Assembly: GCA_030272155.1 (NCBI GenBank)
Contig: CP126203.1
Span: forward strand, 4,470,501-4,534,500
Origin: Tetradesmus obliquus
Taxonomy: Eukaryota > Chlorophyta > Chlorophyceae > Sphaeropleales > Scenedesmaceae
Length of the DNA: 64,000 nucleotides
Direction: 5' to 3'
A program made the translations under genes and the position numbers. The notes beneath the pieces are model-generated. The model was not told the DNA's origin and made no database searches. It saw only the letters and a program-made list of their open reading frames with translations. Every line of letters begins with the position of its first letter. Within the stretch, counting starts at the first letter, position 1. Shown in pieces: positions 48,801 through 61,100 of the stretch.

Positions 48801-48881
48801 CTGCAGCGGCCCACAGGCCCCCTCAGAGAGGAGCACCGCACAGCACGCAGAGCAGCACTACTGGCGGGAGTAGGCGGCAGC

Positions 48882-48913
<32 letters not shown>

Positions 48914-49909
48914 GTCAGGCTATGCGTCTCCAGCAGCTGGCAACACAGGAGCCAGCTTAAAGCAGCAGCAGCTGGGGCCACTAGCAGCATCACGGCTAAC
49001 TGGCGGCGGCGTGGCGGCAGCAGCAGCAGCAGCTGGGCCGACTGGCAGCAGCATATACAGTGTGCAGGTGACAGGTGGCGGCACTGGTGGTAACAGCCCC
49101 AGGGGTGGAGGCAACAGCCCGAGGGGCAGTGGAGGCGGCAAGGCAGCGGCAGCAGTGGTGCAGCAGACGGCGTATGCCATTGCTGCTGCCGGCGGCGATG
49201 TGTGCGGCGCTGAGCATGTGCTGCTGAAGGTGCTGTGCCACAGGTGGGTGGGAGGTGTGGGGGTGGGGTGGGGGGTGGGTGGGTGGGGGGGGGGGGGGCG
49301 GATTGACGATTTGTTGCTGTTTTTTTGTGATTTTCAAAAGCTGCTGGCTGCATGTGCTGCTGAAGGTTCTGTGCCACAGGTGAGACGGGTGTGCGTGGTG
49401 CCAGGCAGACAACACGCTTCGCACACTAACGTGACATCATAGCATCATCATGGTAACATGATGATGATGGCTAGCGTGCTGCATGGCATCCTCTCGGCAG
49501 CCCATTGCATGCTGCCAACAGCTGCTGAGTGAGCATGTGCTGCTGACGGTGCTGTGCCACGGGTGAGAAGGCACGGCAGCGGTGGTGTTGCTGCTGTTTG
49601 TTTTGAGGTTAACCAGCTGCTGGCTGGATGCTGCTGGAGCGTGTATCAGCTACACGTTTTTGTGTCACACTCAGGGCTCTGTCATGGGCTGCAAGTGCGC
49701 CAGCTGCCACTGCTCCTTGCTCTTTACGAGCTGTGCTGACTGGGGTGTTGCAGCAAGCGGTCAAATCATAGCACTGCATCACTACTCTGCACGTGCAGTG
49801 CAACACACGCTGCACACTAGCGCGCTGCAACTCGTACCTTGGCGCTCCCCAAACATGGTTGCATCCTGCTCGCACGTTCTGGCTCCTCATGTTGATTATG
49901 TATTGCGTG

Positions 49910-49949
<40 letters not shown>

Positions 49950-50179
49950 GAGGCCGCTGCTGCTGCTGCTGCTGCTGCTGCCGCAGGGCTGACCACGCTG
50001 CCAGCAGGTACCGGAAGGAGCAGATTAGGATGCCCCTACCGCGGCTACTGCTGACCTGGGCTATTGCTGCTGCTGCTGCTGTTGCTGTTGCTGCTGCTGC
50101 AGGGCTGACCACGCTGCCAGCAAGTACCTGAAGGAGCAGATCAAGGTGCCCCTACCGCGGCTACTGCTGACCTGGGCTA

Positions 50180-50245
<66 letters not shown>

Positions 50246-50485
50246 CTGCTGCTGCAGGGCTGACCACGCTGCCAGCAAGTACCTGAAGGAGCAGATCAAG
50301 GTGCCCCTGCTGTTGCCACTGCTGACCTGGGCTATTGCTTTTGCTGCTGCTGCTGCTCTTGCTGCTGCTGCAGGGCCGACCACGCTGCTAGCAAGTACCT
50401 GAAGGAGCAGATCAAGGTGCCCAAGGCGCGAGATGCCACCATAGGGGAGACCTTTGGGCGCCTCACAAGGCTCACGCGGCTGTAG
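34163..50485 (+). CDS. PATROL1: PATROL1-like DUF810 (Munc13/MHD-type) membrane-trafficking protein
   Basis: Twenty-five exons: 34163-34240, 34611-34710, 35031-35091, 35664-35866, 36244-36360, 36681-36768, 37169-37315, 37617-37728, 38569-38703, 39090-39274, 39934-40083, 40604-40740, 41069-41183, 42017-42140, 42547-42646, 42810-42949, 43307-43440, 43971-44070, 44282-44391, 44717-44804, 45421-45905, 46469-46642, 48088-48178, 48756-49243 and 50374-50485. Phases agree at all junctions and the total is 3774 nt (1257 aa; Arabidopsis PATROL1 is ~1100). Shared landmarks: N-terminal helix RERDWQVLQDERRRMLEHVL; LNTGLSEAEVKDLAYLVF; VRLCEMLLRGVFDTLDE; FAWVHFRQFVLT; WIAERLADYH; LWVARQLQQESWQPL; LVPPLPALTRYKREVAVK; LLDGGP; LFFAEGDGLP; and LCHRADHAASKYLKEQ at the end. 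In plants the protein tethers exocytic vesicles (for example delivery of a plasma-membrane proton pump). Gly/Ser and poly-Ala inserts in exons 21 and 24 are lineage-specific. Only 23% of the locus is coding; almost every intron holds echoes. Confidence 0.92.
35495..36085 (+). repeat. Head and tail echoes around PATROL1-like exon 4
   Basis: Upstream head copy at ~35495-35610 (GACGATGCCTGCAGCCAAC... with an internal stop); the real exon is 35664-35866. Downstream tail copy at ~36003-36085 (TGLSEAEVKDLAYLVFAAYCGSSTD with a GTGAGT donor). Confidence 0.9.
36116..36185 (+). repeat. Head echo of PATROL1-like exon 5
   Basis: LAVAVRSQLDVDEAWAGDVAR-type coding after TGCAG lies ~125 bp before the functional exon start at 36244. 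Confidence 0.85.
36778..36815 (+). repeat. (CTG)n tract downstream of exon 6
   Basis: A CTG run of about 12 triplets begins some 10 nt after the exon 6 donor at 36769. It is a counter-example to the usual position just before acceptors. Confidence 0.9.
36980..37035 (+). repeat. Head echo of PATROL1-like exon 7
   Basis: CACAGGTTCCGCAGC... coding RFRSFVVWRDTLSYVLP duplicates the start of exon 7 (37169). It lies ~187 bp upstream. Confidence 0.9.
37779..38430 (+). repeat. Four tail echoes of PATROL1-like exon 8
   Basis: GTGCGTGACGCTGACGAC...ATCATACAGGTGCG blocks lie at ~37917-38003, 38190-38275 and 38338-38425. A reduced one at ~37785-37820 preserves only the GGGAGCACGCGTACGC core. Each ends in the donor or its relic. 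Confidence 0.9.
38750..38824 (+). repeat. Tail echo of PATROL1-like exon 9
   Basis: VFDTLYEAAYIEDGDAYLQLLQ with donor GTGAGG, 117 bp after the real end at 38703. Confidence 0.9.
39446..39570 (+). repeat. Tail echo of PATROL1-like exon 10
   Basis: FVLTRHPGLVAK then a one-frame-shifted copy of the remaining exon, ending in a GTGAGC donor. Confidence 0.9.
40464..40514 (+). repeat. Head echo of PATROL1-like exon 12
   Basis: CTGTCTGGCGTGGTAGGGCC...AACCTGGTTGG repeats the exon 12 start (40604) about 137 bp upstream. The acceptor itself is decayed. Confidence 0.85.
40950..41332 (+). repeat. Head and tail echoes of PATROL1-like exon 13
   Basis: Head copy at ~40952-41000 (CTGCAGAGCTGCAGCGCCGCC); tail copy at ~41268-41332 (ACSSMCSIVKELACEQMKSW, GTGAGG donor). 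The functional exon 41069-41183 lies between them. Confidence 0.9.
41546..41948 (+). repeat. Four head echoes of PATROL1-like exon 14
   Basis: CTGCAG(T/C)GGCTTCAG(C/T)GGGC units at ~41546, 41688, 41779 and 41923 precede the functional acceptor at 42016. Long (~80 nt) and short (~25 nt) copies alternate, so a two-part unit of ~234 bp was itself duplicated. Confidence 0.9.
42195..42252 (+). repeat. Tail echo of PATROL1-like exon 14
   Basis: CCGTGGCTGGGCAGCATCAG...ACCTGCGAG with a GTAGAG donor, after the true end at 42140. Confidence 0.85.
43058..43240 (+). repeat. Two tail echoes of PATROL1-like exon 16
   Basis: CAGCTGCAGC...GAGAGCTGGCAGCCGCTGGCG-like blocks at ~43065-43110 and 43200-43240, following exon end 42949. 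Confidence 0.8.
43738..43912 (+). repeat. Two head echoes of PATROL1-like exon 18
   Basis: Copies of YLAGILERLGPWAALVP coding lie at ~43848-43912 (close) and ~43745-43800 (decayed) before the functional exon at 43971. Confidence 0.9.
44590..44680 (+). repeat. Two head echoes of PATROL1-like exon 20
   Basis: GGCCGCATGCTGAGCGCG...CCCGAGGTGCTTG at ~44596-44640 and a decayed GGCTGCATGCTGAACGTG at ~44655, before the real start at 44717. CTG repeats accompany each copy. Confidence 0.85.
44945..45010 (+). repeat. Tail echo of PATROL1-like exon 20
   Basis: GTGATGATGGCCAGCATGGG...CTGCAG plus GTGAGG, about 200 bp after the exon end at 44804. Confidence 0.85.
46195..46400 (+). repeat. Two head echoes of PATROL1-like exon 22
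   Basis: CAGGCACCGCGTGACNAGCTG units at ~46197-46262 and ~46316-46400 precede the functional acceptor at 46468. Confidence 0.9.
46735..47995 (+). repeat. Seven-copy tail-echo array of PATROL1-like exon 22
   Basis: The exon end (LLPRQPRL.VAAALLQEAALGLERALLDGGPCKW in whole or part) with its GTGAGT donor recurs at ~46739-46838, 46968-47068, 47218-47321, 47455-47556, 47635-47715, 47775-47854 and 47915-47992. The first four units also share intronic text, such as GTTGTGCGCA and CTCGATCG-like stretches. Later units are shorter. Confidence 0.93.
48523..48755 (+). repeat. (CCTG)n tetranucleotide tract before exon 24
   Basis: Runs of CCTG/TGCC are broken by TTGGCGTCTGATCATC, CCTGAATT and CCTGATTT spacers. 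They end directly in the acceptor (CTGCAG) of exon 24 and take the place of a polypyrimidine tract. Confidence 0.95.
49247..49300 (+). repeat. G-rich tract at the exon 24 donor
   Basis: A chain of G runs (GGGTGGG, GGGGGTGGGG, then about 13-14 consecutive G) starts within a few nt of the donor at 49244. G-quadruplex formation in DNA or intron RNA is possible. Confidence 0.9.
49335..49570 (+). repeat. Two tail echoes of PATROL1-like exon 24
   Basis: GTGCTGCTGA(A/C)GGT(T/G)CTGTGCCAC plus GTGAG(A) at ~49350-49385 and ~49535-49568, after the real end at 49243. Confidence 0.9.
49910..50315 (+). repeat. Three head echoes of PATROL1-like exon 25 with CTG tracts
   Basis: Units of (CTG)n followed by CTGCAGGGCTGACCACGCTG (CCGCAGGG in the first) and coding AASKYLKEQIKVP lie at ~49913-50065, 50066-50180 and 50181-50335, before the functional exon at 50374. 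The CTG tract is part of the duplicated unit and differs in length between copies. Confidence 0.92.
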
Positions 50486-50514
50486 CACGCTATGTCTGAA
50501 CAGTGATCTGTGTT

Positions 50515-50519
50515 TGTAA
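50515..50519 (+). other. Putative TGTAA polyadenylation signal
   Basis: 30 nt past the PATROL1-like stop. A second TGTAA follows at 50709-50713, beyond the terminal-exon echo. Confidence 0.4.
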
Positions 50520-50539
50520 CTGTGATGGGTGTTTCAAGC

Positions 50540-50598
50540 AGCCATGCCACCATACAGGAGACCTTTGGGCGCTTCACGCGGCTCACGCGGCTGTAGCA
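50540..50598 (+). repeat. Terminal-exon tail echo with stop codon (PATROL1-like)
   Basis: GCCACCATACAGGAGACCTT ... CTCACGCGGCTGTAG repeats the last ~55 nt including TAG, about 113 bp after the functional stop. Confidence 0.92.
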
Positions 50599-52076
50599 CA
50601 AGGAAAAGTGTTTTTTGCGGGTGGATATACCAGAATTTGTAGTGCTTCATATCACCTGTTGCATTGTTCCACAGCATGGCTGGTGCTCTCTGCGTAGCTT
50701 CCAGTGTTTGTAACACTTTCAAACAGTCCTCATGCCAGCACAGATCACTGTCGTGGTGTGAGCCATGCAGGCAGCGCCCATGCAGCTCTGCAGCCGGCAG
50801 CGCAGCTGCAGGCTTTTCTGCTGCCGGCAGGTGTTGGGACTGCCGTGGTATGGAGCCAACTCCACCATTGATGCAGCGGCTGTGCTGTTAGCGCCAGCAG
50901 CTGTGACCAGTTAGAAAAGCAGCTGAGATTGCTGCAGCCAAAAACTAGTATCTATCTGATATGATTCTTGCATGCACCAGCCAACTTCCAGTGACGAGGT
51001 GCAGTAGCCTACTGGTCTGATGTTTGTGGGTTGCGGGTGCATCGCGGGCTGACCCGGCAACGCAAAGCTGTTTGTGAGGCAGCACGACAAATGCAGTGCA
51101 GCAGCAGGTCATGGCACTAGTGCCATTATTACTGAGCCAGAAAGTTGCACAGATTCTTATTTGCAATGCACGTGGTGCATGCTGTGTTGCCGAAGAAGCT
51201 GCCCGGCTGGGGGCTTATTGCTTTGTCAGGCACGTGGCTACGTGTACCTGCCACGTGGTCCTTCAAATGCTCGGGGGCCAAGCAGGGATTTGCATGTTGG
51301 CTGATAGGTTAACTGCTGACTATCATGGTCGTGATGGCCTTATTCATGCCCGCACTCATTGCAAGGCTTGCAAGCACTAGTACTGTACAGCAGCCTGAGC
51401 ACTTTTCATCCTTCAGCCCTACTGGGGTGCAGAGCTGTTCGGCATGCATTGCCTGATGCATCGGCATGCATTGCCCGATGCATCAACATATGTTGCCATG
51501 ACTGCAGTAATAACTCGATGATCGTGCAACGTTACAAGAGGTGGGCTGCACACCACGGCGACAGCTGCAGCTGTCTCTAGAGACCCAGATCTGGGTAACC
51601 TTGTTGGCAGCTGTACTGCTCGCAGTACCGCCAATCCTTCACCACACGGAATTTGAACTGCCCCACACAACACAAAATCCTGACCGATGTCTTCCGCTGC
51701 ATGTTGAGTTGCCCACACCCACAAATACCCCCACCTACAGGGCAACACAGGCCCAGTACTGAGCCTAGCTACGGAAAGACACCCAGCCATCCTGCACCTA
51801 CCCTGCCAGTCCGTCACAACAAAAGTCCACCTAGACGTGGTCACACAAGTCATCACAAGCTGCGGTCATATGCCTCCCGCTGTTCCAATAACTCTGCAGC
51901 CCGTCTTGACCTAACTTGCATCCTAGATCAAGGCGGCAGCCACTGCTGCATCCTGGCACGTGCATCAGCCCTGCACGCGCCTCCTACACATGCAAGGTGC
52001 GACAGCCGCACAGCTGCGACTCCTCAGGACAGCGCCGCTGCCCTGTACATCAGCTGCTGCTGCTGCTGCTGCCTGC
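50599..52076. other. No gene recognised
   Basis: Convergent 3' flanks of the PATROL1-like gene (+) and APS kinase (-). A minus-strand TGTAA at 51536-51532 could end the APS kinase transcript. Near 51435-51485 there is a short local repeat (GGCATGCATTGCC(C/T)GATGCATC). Confidence 0.5.
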
Positions 52077-54880
<2,804 letters not shown>

Positions 54881-55222
54881 CGTGTCTGTGTCGATAGACG
54901 TTGCAGCTGCTACAAAAACTTTCACAAAAACTTCGGTACAGAGAAGGTGACGCAATCTGGGGAAGAGCGCGAGGGCGACGTGCGTGTACCAGGCAGCGGT
55001 ACAAGCCCTGGCGGTTCACAGGTGACACGGCCACGATCCCAGCCTTTCTGAAAGCCAGATGTTCTTGGAACTAAGCTTGGCAACATTGATTCGAGCCCGA
55101 GTGGATCTTGTGCTGTTCACTCAGCACTAGTGTTGCTGCTGCCCTGACAGTACGTCTCACTCTCAATTACAAACAGCTGATGCACAGCTGCAGCGGCATT
55201 ATTGAAGCCCTACACCACCATC
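54881..55222. promoter_or_regulatory. Compact divergent promoter region, APS kinase / INTS4
   Basis: About 340 bp separate the two start codons, so regulatory sequence for both genes must be shared or adjacent. No motif could be assigned. Upstream non-coding exons cannot be excluded. Confidence 0.4.
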
Positions 55223-55426
55223 ATGCTGCATCAGCTGCAGCTAGTGGGGCTGCACCTGCGCTATGCTGATCCTGCAGCTCCTGCAGCTGATGACTGGCAG
55301 GCTGCTTCTGCTCTGATCAGCCATGCAGCACCAGAGATGCGGCTAGCAGCAGTGCAACTGCTCGCAGAGCTCTGTAGAGCAGCTGCACCTCCCGATCAAA
55401 CTTCAGCAGCAGGACCAGACAAAGAT

Positions 55427-55458
<32 letters not shown>

Positions 55459-57623
55459 TGGACAAGATATCAGTGTGGCCACTGTAGAATACTCTGAAGT
55501 TGTGTCTGGATCAACGCTGTCCGCAGTGCAGCAGGCACGCGTGGATGCAGCGTTTCTGAGCCTGTGCAGTGCAGTCAGCACAGACACAGTAGCAGCAATC
55601 AGGCTGGAGGCGCTGCTAGCACTGGCAGGTGGGCGCCACTCACAGCAGCTGTTTGCTTGCATACACAGTATCTGCTGCACATGCAACTGCACGTAATATG
55701 GCTAGCAGAGCAGCGCTCACCTTTTGGTCCATTGTTAAACGATAGTTTTGCAAGATAACAGCTTTTGGCAGCAACCATGGTGTCTTTCTCAAGTTCCCTC
55801 CGGAGCCCAGACAGGATGATGATGTGTCACATGCTGTTCATTGCACAACAGCTGCATCGTCTGCGCAAGCCCATCTTCTGCCAGGCCGAAGCCGTAAACA
55901 GACTTTTTGTTGCTGCTGTTGACCCCACTGCTGCAGGCATGCACCATGCCAGCAGAGCCGTCAAGCAGCAGGCACTCAGCAAGCGCGCAATGCTGCGCAT
56001 GCCAGGCGCTGCAGCGGCAGCAGCAGCAGCTGGGCAGCCTGGCGCCACAGAAGCAGCAGCAGCAGCAGGTGCTGCAGATGGCAGCCTGCTTGACAGTGCC
56101 ACTGGCGCTTTTGTGCATGGTGTAGAAGATGATGTGGTGCAGGTGGGTGATGAAGGTGACACAACAAATGATGTTAGTTGTCGCAGCGAAAACACCAGCA
56201 TGCGCTACACTGATGTCTATCTTGACAGTGCCATTGGTGCGTTGGTGCGTGGCATCACAGCACAGTGGTGCTGGTTTGGTGTGCGTGTGCATGGGGATCA
56301 GGTGCATGACAGCCTGAAGTTGCAGCTGTGCATGCCCCAGCAGCAGCGCTGCAGGCTGCTGCAGTACAGCCGCATCTTCATGCCTACTCCCACTATTTTC
56401 TTGCATCGCTGCAGTTGGCCTGCAAGGGCCTTGCTTGCTGTCAAATGCACTGTACACCCATGCTGACTGCTGCCTGCAACTCTCTGCCTGCGCAGGTGCG
56501 CGTTGCTGCTGTGTCAGCCATGCTGTCACTAGGCTCCCGGGATGCCCAGCTGGCAGATGAGGCTGCTGAGCTGCTGGCTGAGCTGGCAGCTGATGAGCTG
56601 CTGCCTGTGAGGCTGGCTGCGCTGAGGGGGTTGGTGGGCTGGGCTGGCCAGCATAGGCAGCGGCAGGCGGCAGCAAAGCAGCAGCAGCAGCAGCGGGAGG
56701 GTCAAGAGCAGCAGGGGGAGGGCCAGGAGAAGGGGCAGCAGATGGAGGTAGATCCTGCGCCAGCTGCACAGCAGCAGCAGCAGCAGCAGCAGCAGGAGGA
56801 TCAGGCAGCAGTAGAAGCAGATGATGGCAGTGACGGGGAGGACGATGAAGCAGGGCTGAGTAATGGAGATACAAAGATGCCTCAGGCTGCTGATGATATA
56901 CAGCGTCATGGCAACCAGCAGCAACAGCTGCAGGACCAGCCGGACCAAGTTAGCACACCAGCAACACCAGCAGGCCACAATGTCACCGCCAGTGCAAAGA
57001 GCGCTGCTTCACCTGCAGCACCAGCAGCCGCCAAAAAGGCAGCCAAGCCAAGCAAGAAGCGAAAGGGGGACCTGCCCCCATGGGGCACTGACGGCGTTGC
57101 TGCAGGCATCGCTGCACTACGTGACAGCCACGTGCAAGTGCGCAGCCTAGCACTGCAGCTACTGGTGCTGCTGCCTCCTGCAAGCATGCAGGCCATCATT
57201 AGTCTGCTGCAGGCCTTGATACGCTGCTGCGAGCAGCACCAGCAGCAGCACCGGCAGGCAGCGCTGGCAGTGGTGCACCAGCTGGCTCAGCAGCGCAAAG
57301 CAATGGTGGCCAAGTCCTGCCAGAACATATGCAAGCTGCTGGCGGCAGCGGTGCAAGGGCCTGTATCGTCTGCCAGCACAGTAATGACAGCACAGCAGCA
57401 CCAGGGGCTAGTAGTCGCAGCGCACTGGCCAGTTGCCCTGGAGCTGCTGTCAGAGCTGATACTGGCAACTGCCAAGCTAAAGGCCAGCATGCTGCCTGCG
57501 CTGCAGCAGCAGATGGAAAAGCAGGGCCTGCTGCAGGCGGCGCCGCTGCAGCCGCTGCTAGCACAATTGGAGGCGATGCGGCAGCAGCGCATGGCAGTAC
57601 AGCAGCAGCAGCAAGAATGCTGA
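55223..57623 (+). CDS. INTS4: Integrator complex subunit 4 (HEAT-repeat), C-terminally short
   Basis: Exons 55223-55628, 55937-56142 and 56496-57623 give ~579 aa. HEAT repeats run through the protein. The diagnostic stretch is SLLDSATGAFVHGVEDDVVQ joined to VRVAAVSAMLSLG, which matches the GAFVHGLEDEMYEVRIAAVEAL segment of animal INTS4. Before it, QQALSKRAML fits the basic helix. After it come LADEAAELLAELAADELLPVR and DGVAAGIAALRDSHVQVRSLA. INTS4 is a scaffold of the Integrator cleavage module, which processes snRNA 3' ends and attenuates transcription in the nucleus. Oddities: a ~150-residue insert rich in Gln, acidic residues and a KKAAKPSKKRK basic patch between HEAT repeats, and a stop soon after the HEAT region, whereas animal INTS4 (~960 aa) has a further C-terminal domain. 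The first ATG of the open frame is used; an upstream exon is possible. Confidence 0.82.
56205..56265 (+). repeat. Tail echo of INTS4 exon 2
   Basis: CTTGACAGTGCCATTGGTGC...GTGCGTGGCATC resembles the LDSATGAFVHGVE end of exon 2 (ends 56142) and lies ~120 bp downstream, more diverged than most echoes. Confidence 0.75.
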
Positions 57624-57899
57624 TGGTCACGCCGCAAAGACATCGTTGAATGGTGCTGGCTGTGCTGCTGGCGTCACGTTGTGTTTGTTTTTGTGAGAGG
57701 CGCTCTAGGGTGGCATTACGCCCGTCATGAGGTACACTCCCAAGGTGCCAGCTTAGCAGCAGCAATGGACAGTGTCCTGAGCTGCAGCGAGCTTGCTTAG
57801 CGGCCTTGTGCAAGTGCTTGTATGGCACGAATATACACGGTGTTGGCAGCATCTGGGTTGCATGCTACAGCGTCCGATGTTGCCATACGGCACATATGT

Positions 57900-57904
57900 T
57901 GTAA
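57900..57904 (+). other. Putative TGTAA polyadenylation signal
   Basis: 277 nt after the INTS4 stop codon; positional evidence only. Confidence 0.4.
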
Positions 57905-58182
57905 GCAGCTCGCATCTGCACGTTTCCAGTTACATGTTGTGCAGAGCGTGCTGCATTTGTGTTGGGGTTGGTTCTTATGTGCCGGGTAGCTTATGCATGT
58001 TGGGCTGCAGGTCATAATCAGGTCAGTCCAGCTGCTGTCACTAGTCGGTGACCTTCGGAACGTCACCTTCGTGACAGGAAGGATGACACGATTGATTACT
58101 GAGCTGCGGTGCAATAGTAAGCTCGCCAACCCTAGTGTCTGCTTTGTCAGCGTGTCCACACTGAATTTGACAGAGCCTCAAG

Positions 58183-61100
58183 ATGCAGGAGGTACTCATT
58201 CATCTCAACGTCATCAGAGGGCTGCAGCTACCGAAGACGGAGCTGACGTCGAAGATAGATGCGTATGTGAAGGTTAAAGCCGGATCGTTCTCTTCCAAGA
58301 CGAAGATAAAGGTGCTGCTGCCATCATGGCATGTTTGACCTGAGGGTGGTCAAAATGCTTGCTGTACAGTGGCAGCACTCTCATGCTTGTCTGATTCGTG
58401 AAAGGCGGATAATTAGATCCATAGTTTGTCAAACTATCGATGATCACAGCGGGCCCTTCAGCACCGGCAACAGCAGCAACAAAGGCAGCAACAACAGTAG
58501 CAGCATGCCTGTGACAGCAGGCATTGCGGCACAGGCCAGTGGCAGCATCAGCGGCAGCAGAACCAGTGCACGCACGCATGTGTCACACAAAGATGCACGA
58601 TGAGCAATGTTGGCAGCGACGCATTTCAACGATGGATACATCATCTGTGCTGCATGGGGGTGCAAATTTGCTTGCAGGATGATGACGACAATCCTGTGTG
58701 GGATGCCAGCTTTTTCTTCACGGTGCCCATGTCAGCCAGCAAAAGCCCCGCTGGTGTCATAACACTGGAGCTGTGGGACAGCAACACGTTCAAGGTCTGA
58801 AGCACTAGTTGAGCTGAGATGTGCCAGTTTGCGCAGAGCAAGCAGCAACTGCTGGATGGTGCTGTTCCATCCCGGTGCTTGTAATGCAGCTAGCGGCACA
58901 CTGCACAGCGGCTGCATTTGCTACATGTCGCTTCATGGCCTTGCCTGGGTCAATTATATGCAGCTGCAAAGCAGGCGCAGCACAAGCGTCCTGTCTACAC
59001 TTTCTCCAGGTAAAGTAACGTAGCATCTCTTATGCATGCGCTTGGGGGACACACACGCGGGCACTGCCAGGCTGGACCTGTCCACACTGCCGGCCTCTCA
59101 GCTGGGGTACACCAGTGTTGTGACATCACATGTCCTTGTGTTATGTTGTTGCTTGCAGGACACGCATGTGGGCACTGTCAGGCTGGACCTGTCTGCGCTG
59201 CAGCCCTCACAGCTAGGCTACACCAGTGATGTGACATCACATGTCCTTGTGTTATGTTGTTGCTTGCAGGACACGCATGTGGGAACTGCCAGGCTGGACC
59301 TGTCTGCGCTGCAGCTCTCACAGCTAGGCTACACCAGTGCTGGTACATCACATGTCCTTGTGTTGTTGCTTGCAGGACACACATGTGGGCACTGCCAGGC
59401 TGGACCTGTCAGCGCTGCAGCCGTCGCAGCTGGGCTACATTGAGCTGCCACTGGCTTGGGAGAAGGACAAGTATGGCGAGCAGGGGCGGCAGAGCAGGTG
59501 CGTGTTGGTAATCTATAGAGTAGCAACCTCTCTGCAGCTAAGTGTATCCCCTCTAGAGCCATCTTGATAAGTTGAGCTGCCCCTGGCTTGAAAGAAGGAC
59601 AAGTACAACGAGCAGGGCAGGTGCGCAACAACCATTGTGTATGCACAGCTGCAACATAGGTTGCATAGCCAATGTTCGACGTCATGTTGCTGCTGAATGA
59701 TGTGCAATCGAAAGAGATAAACCTTTCGGCTGCTGCACTGCTGCTGCAGGCTGGTTGTGGGTGTGCCTGGCTGGATCGCCAGCTTTGGCACGCTGATGTC
59801 AGCACTGCACCAAGTGCCAGGTGGGCATGCAGCTGCAGGTGTTGCTGAGATCAGCTGCCGCTGCAGTTGCGGCTACAGCAGCATGCAGCAGCTGCAGCGC
59901 AGTCACGCTTGCCACAGCTGCAGTGTAGCTGGGTAAGCATTTCAACGCTAGGGTCCAGCAGCAGGCTGGCTGGCGGGGTGTCTGGCACCTGTGCAAGCAG
60001 CGCAACAGCTGGTCCAGCAAACATGCAGCAGACTTACCGCCGCAGCATCTTGCCTCATCACGCCGCTAACAGTGTTCATTGCGTGGGCACCCAACACGCA
60101 TGTTGGTGCTTCGCGCTGCGCTCCCTCAACCGCACTGCGCCAGGCGCATTGTTCAACACCGTTGACAGGCGCGCGTACGTGCCGCTGCCTCACCCCAGCC
60201 TGCCCCATGGGCTGCTGTACCTGGGCTGCGAGTACGAAGCTGATGCAGTTGACTTCAAGGTGTTTGTGACGCAGCCCAATGCGCCGCTGTTTGTGGACCT
60301 GGCTATGGCAGGCCGGCAGCACACGAAGGTGGGAAGGATGCAACACAACACCATACAGCACAGTACCTTACAGTATGAAAGTGACGCAATGCAATGCTGT
60401 ACGAATGGTTGCAGGCGTTTATTCAAGCTTTGCTTAGCACACGTTTGGCGGCGCTTGTACAGTGCCGACTACAACGTGCAGCTCAGCTGAAGGCTTTTGA
60501 AGAGATCAACTGTCAAGCCTAATGACGTCCCACCTCATCTGCTGCCGCCGATGCTGCTGCTGCTGGCGCCGATGCTGCTGCTGCTGCAGGTGCGGCGGCG
60601 CGTGTACCGCGATGGGTTCAAAGTGCTGCCCGGCCTGATTGTGTTTGAGGAGACCAAGCTGGATGACGTGCCGCTGAGCACTGACCTGCGGCAGCTGATG
60701 GTGCTGGCTTTTGACAAGGCGCTGCTGTGGAGCCTCAATGCAGACCAGGTGCGCTGCGCTGCAAGAGACTCTACTAGACGTGATGTTGTAGATAGCATGT
60801 TGCACTGCGGCAGCTGATGGTGCTGGCATTCGACAAGGCGCTGCTGTGGACGCTGAATGCAGACCAGGTGCGCTGCGATGTGCAAGATTCTCTTTTGTCT
60901 AAAGCATGTTGCACTGCGGCAGCTGATGGCGCTGGCATTTGACAAGGCGCTGCTGTGGACGCTGAATGCAGACCAGGTGCGTGTGCTGTGGTGTGCATTG
61001 TCTTCTTCGGGTTCCGTCAGAGTGGCTGTTGGTGCTGGCATTGGACAAGACACTGCTATGGACGCAGAATGCAGACCAGGTGCGCAGCGCTGCGCTGTGA

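Noticed and set aside
48523-48836. ORFs from the CCTG tract (Leu-Pro-Ala-Cys forward, Arg-Gln-Ala-Gly reverse)
   Set aside because: Tetranucleotide repeats are open in several frames by chance; the tract sits in an intron directly before an acceptor.
55789-56874. 361-codon minus-strand ORF as a gene
   Set aside because: It is the shadow of INTS4 exons 2-3. The forward strand shows family motifs, the reverse does not.
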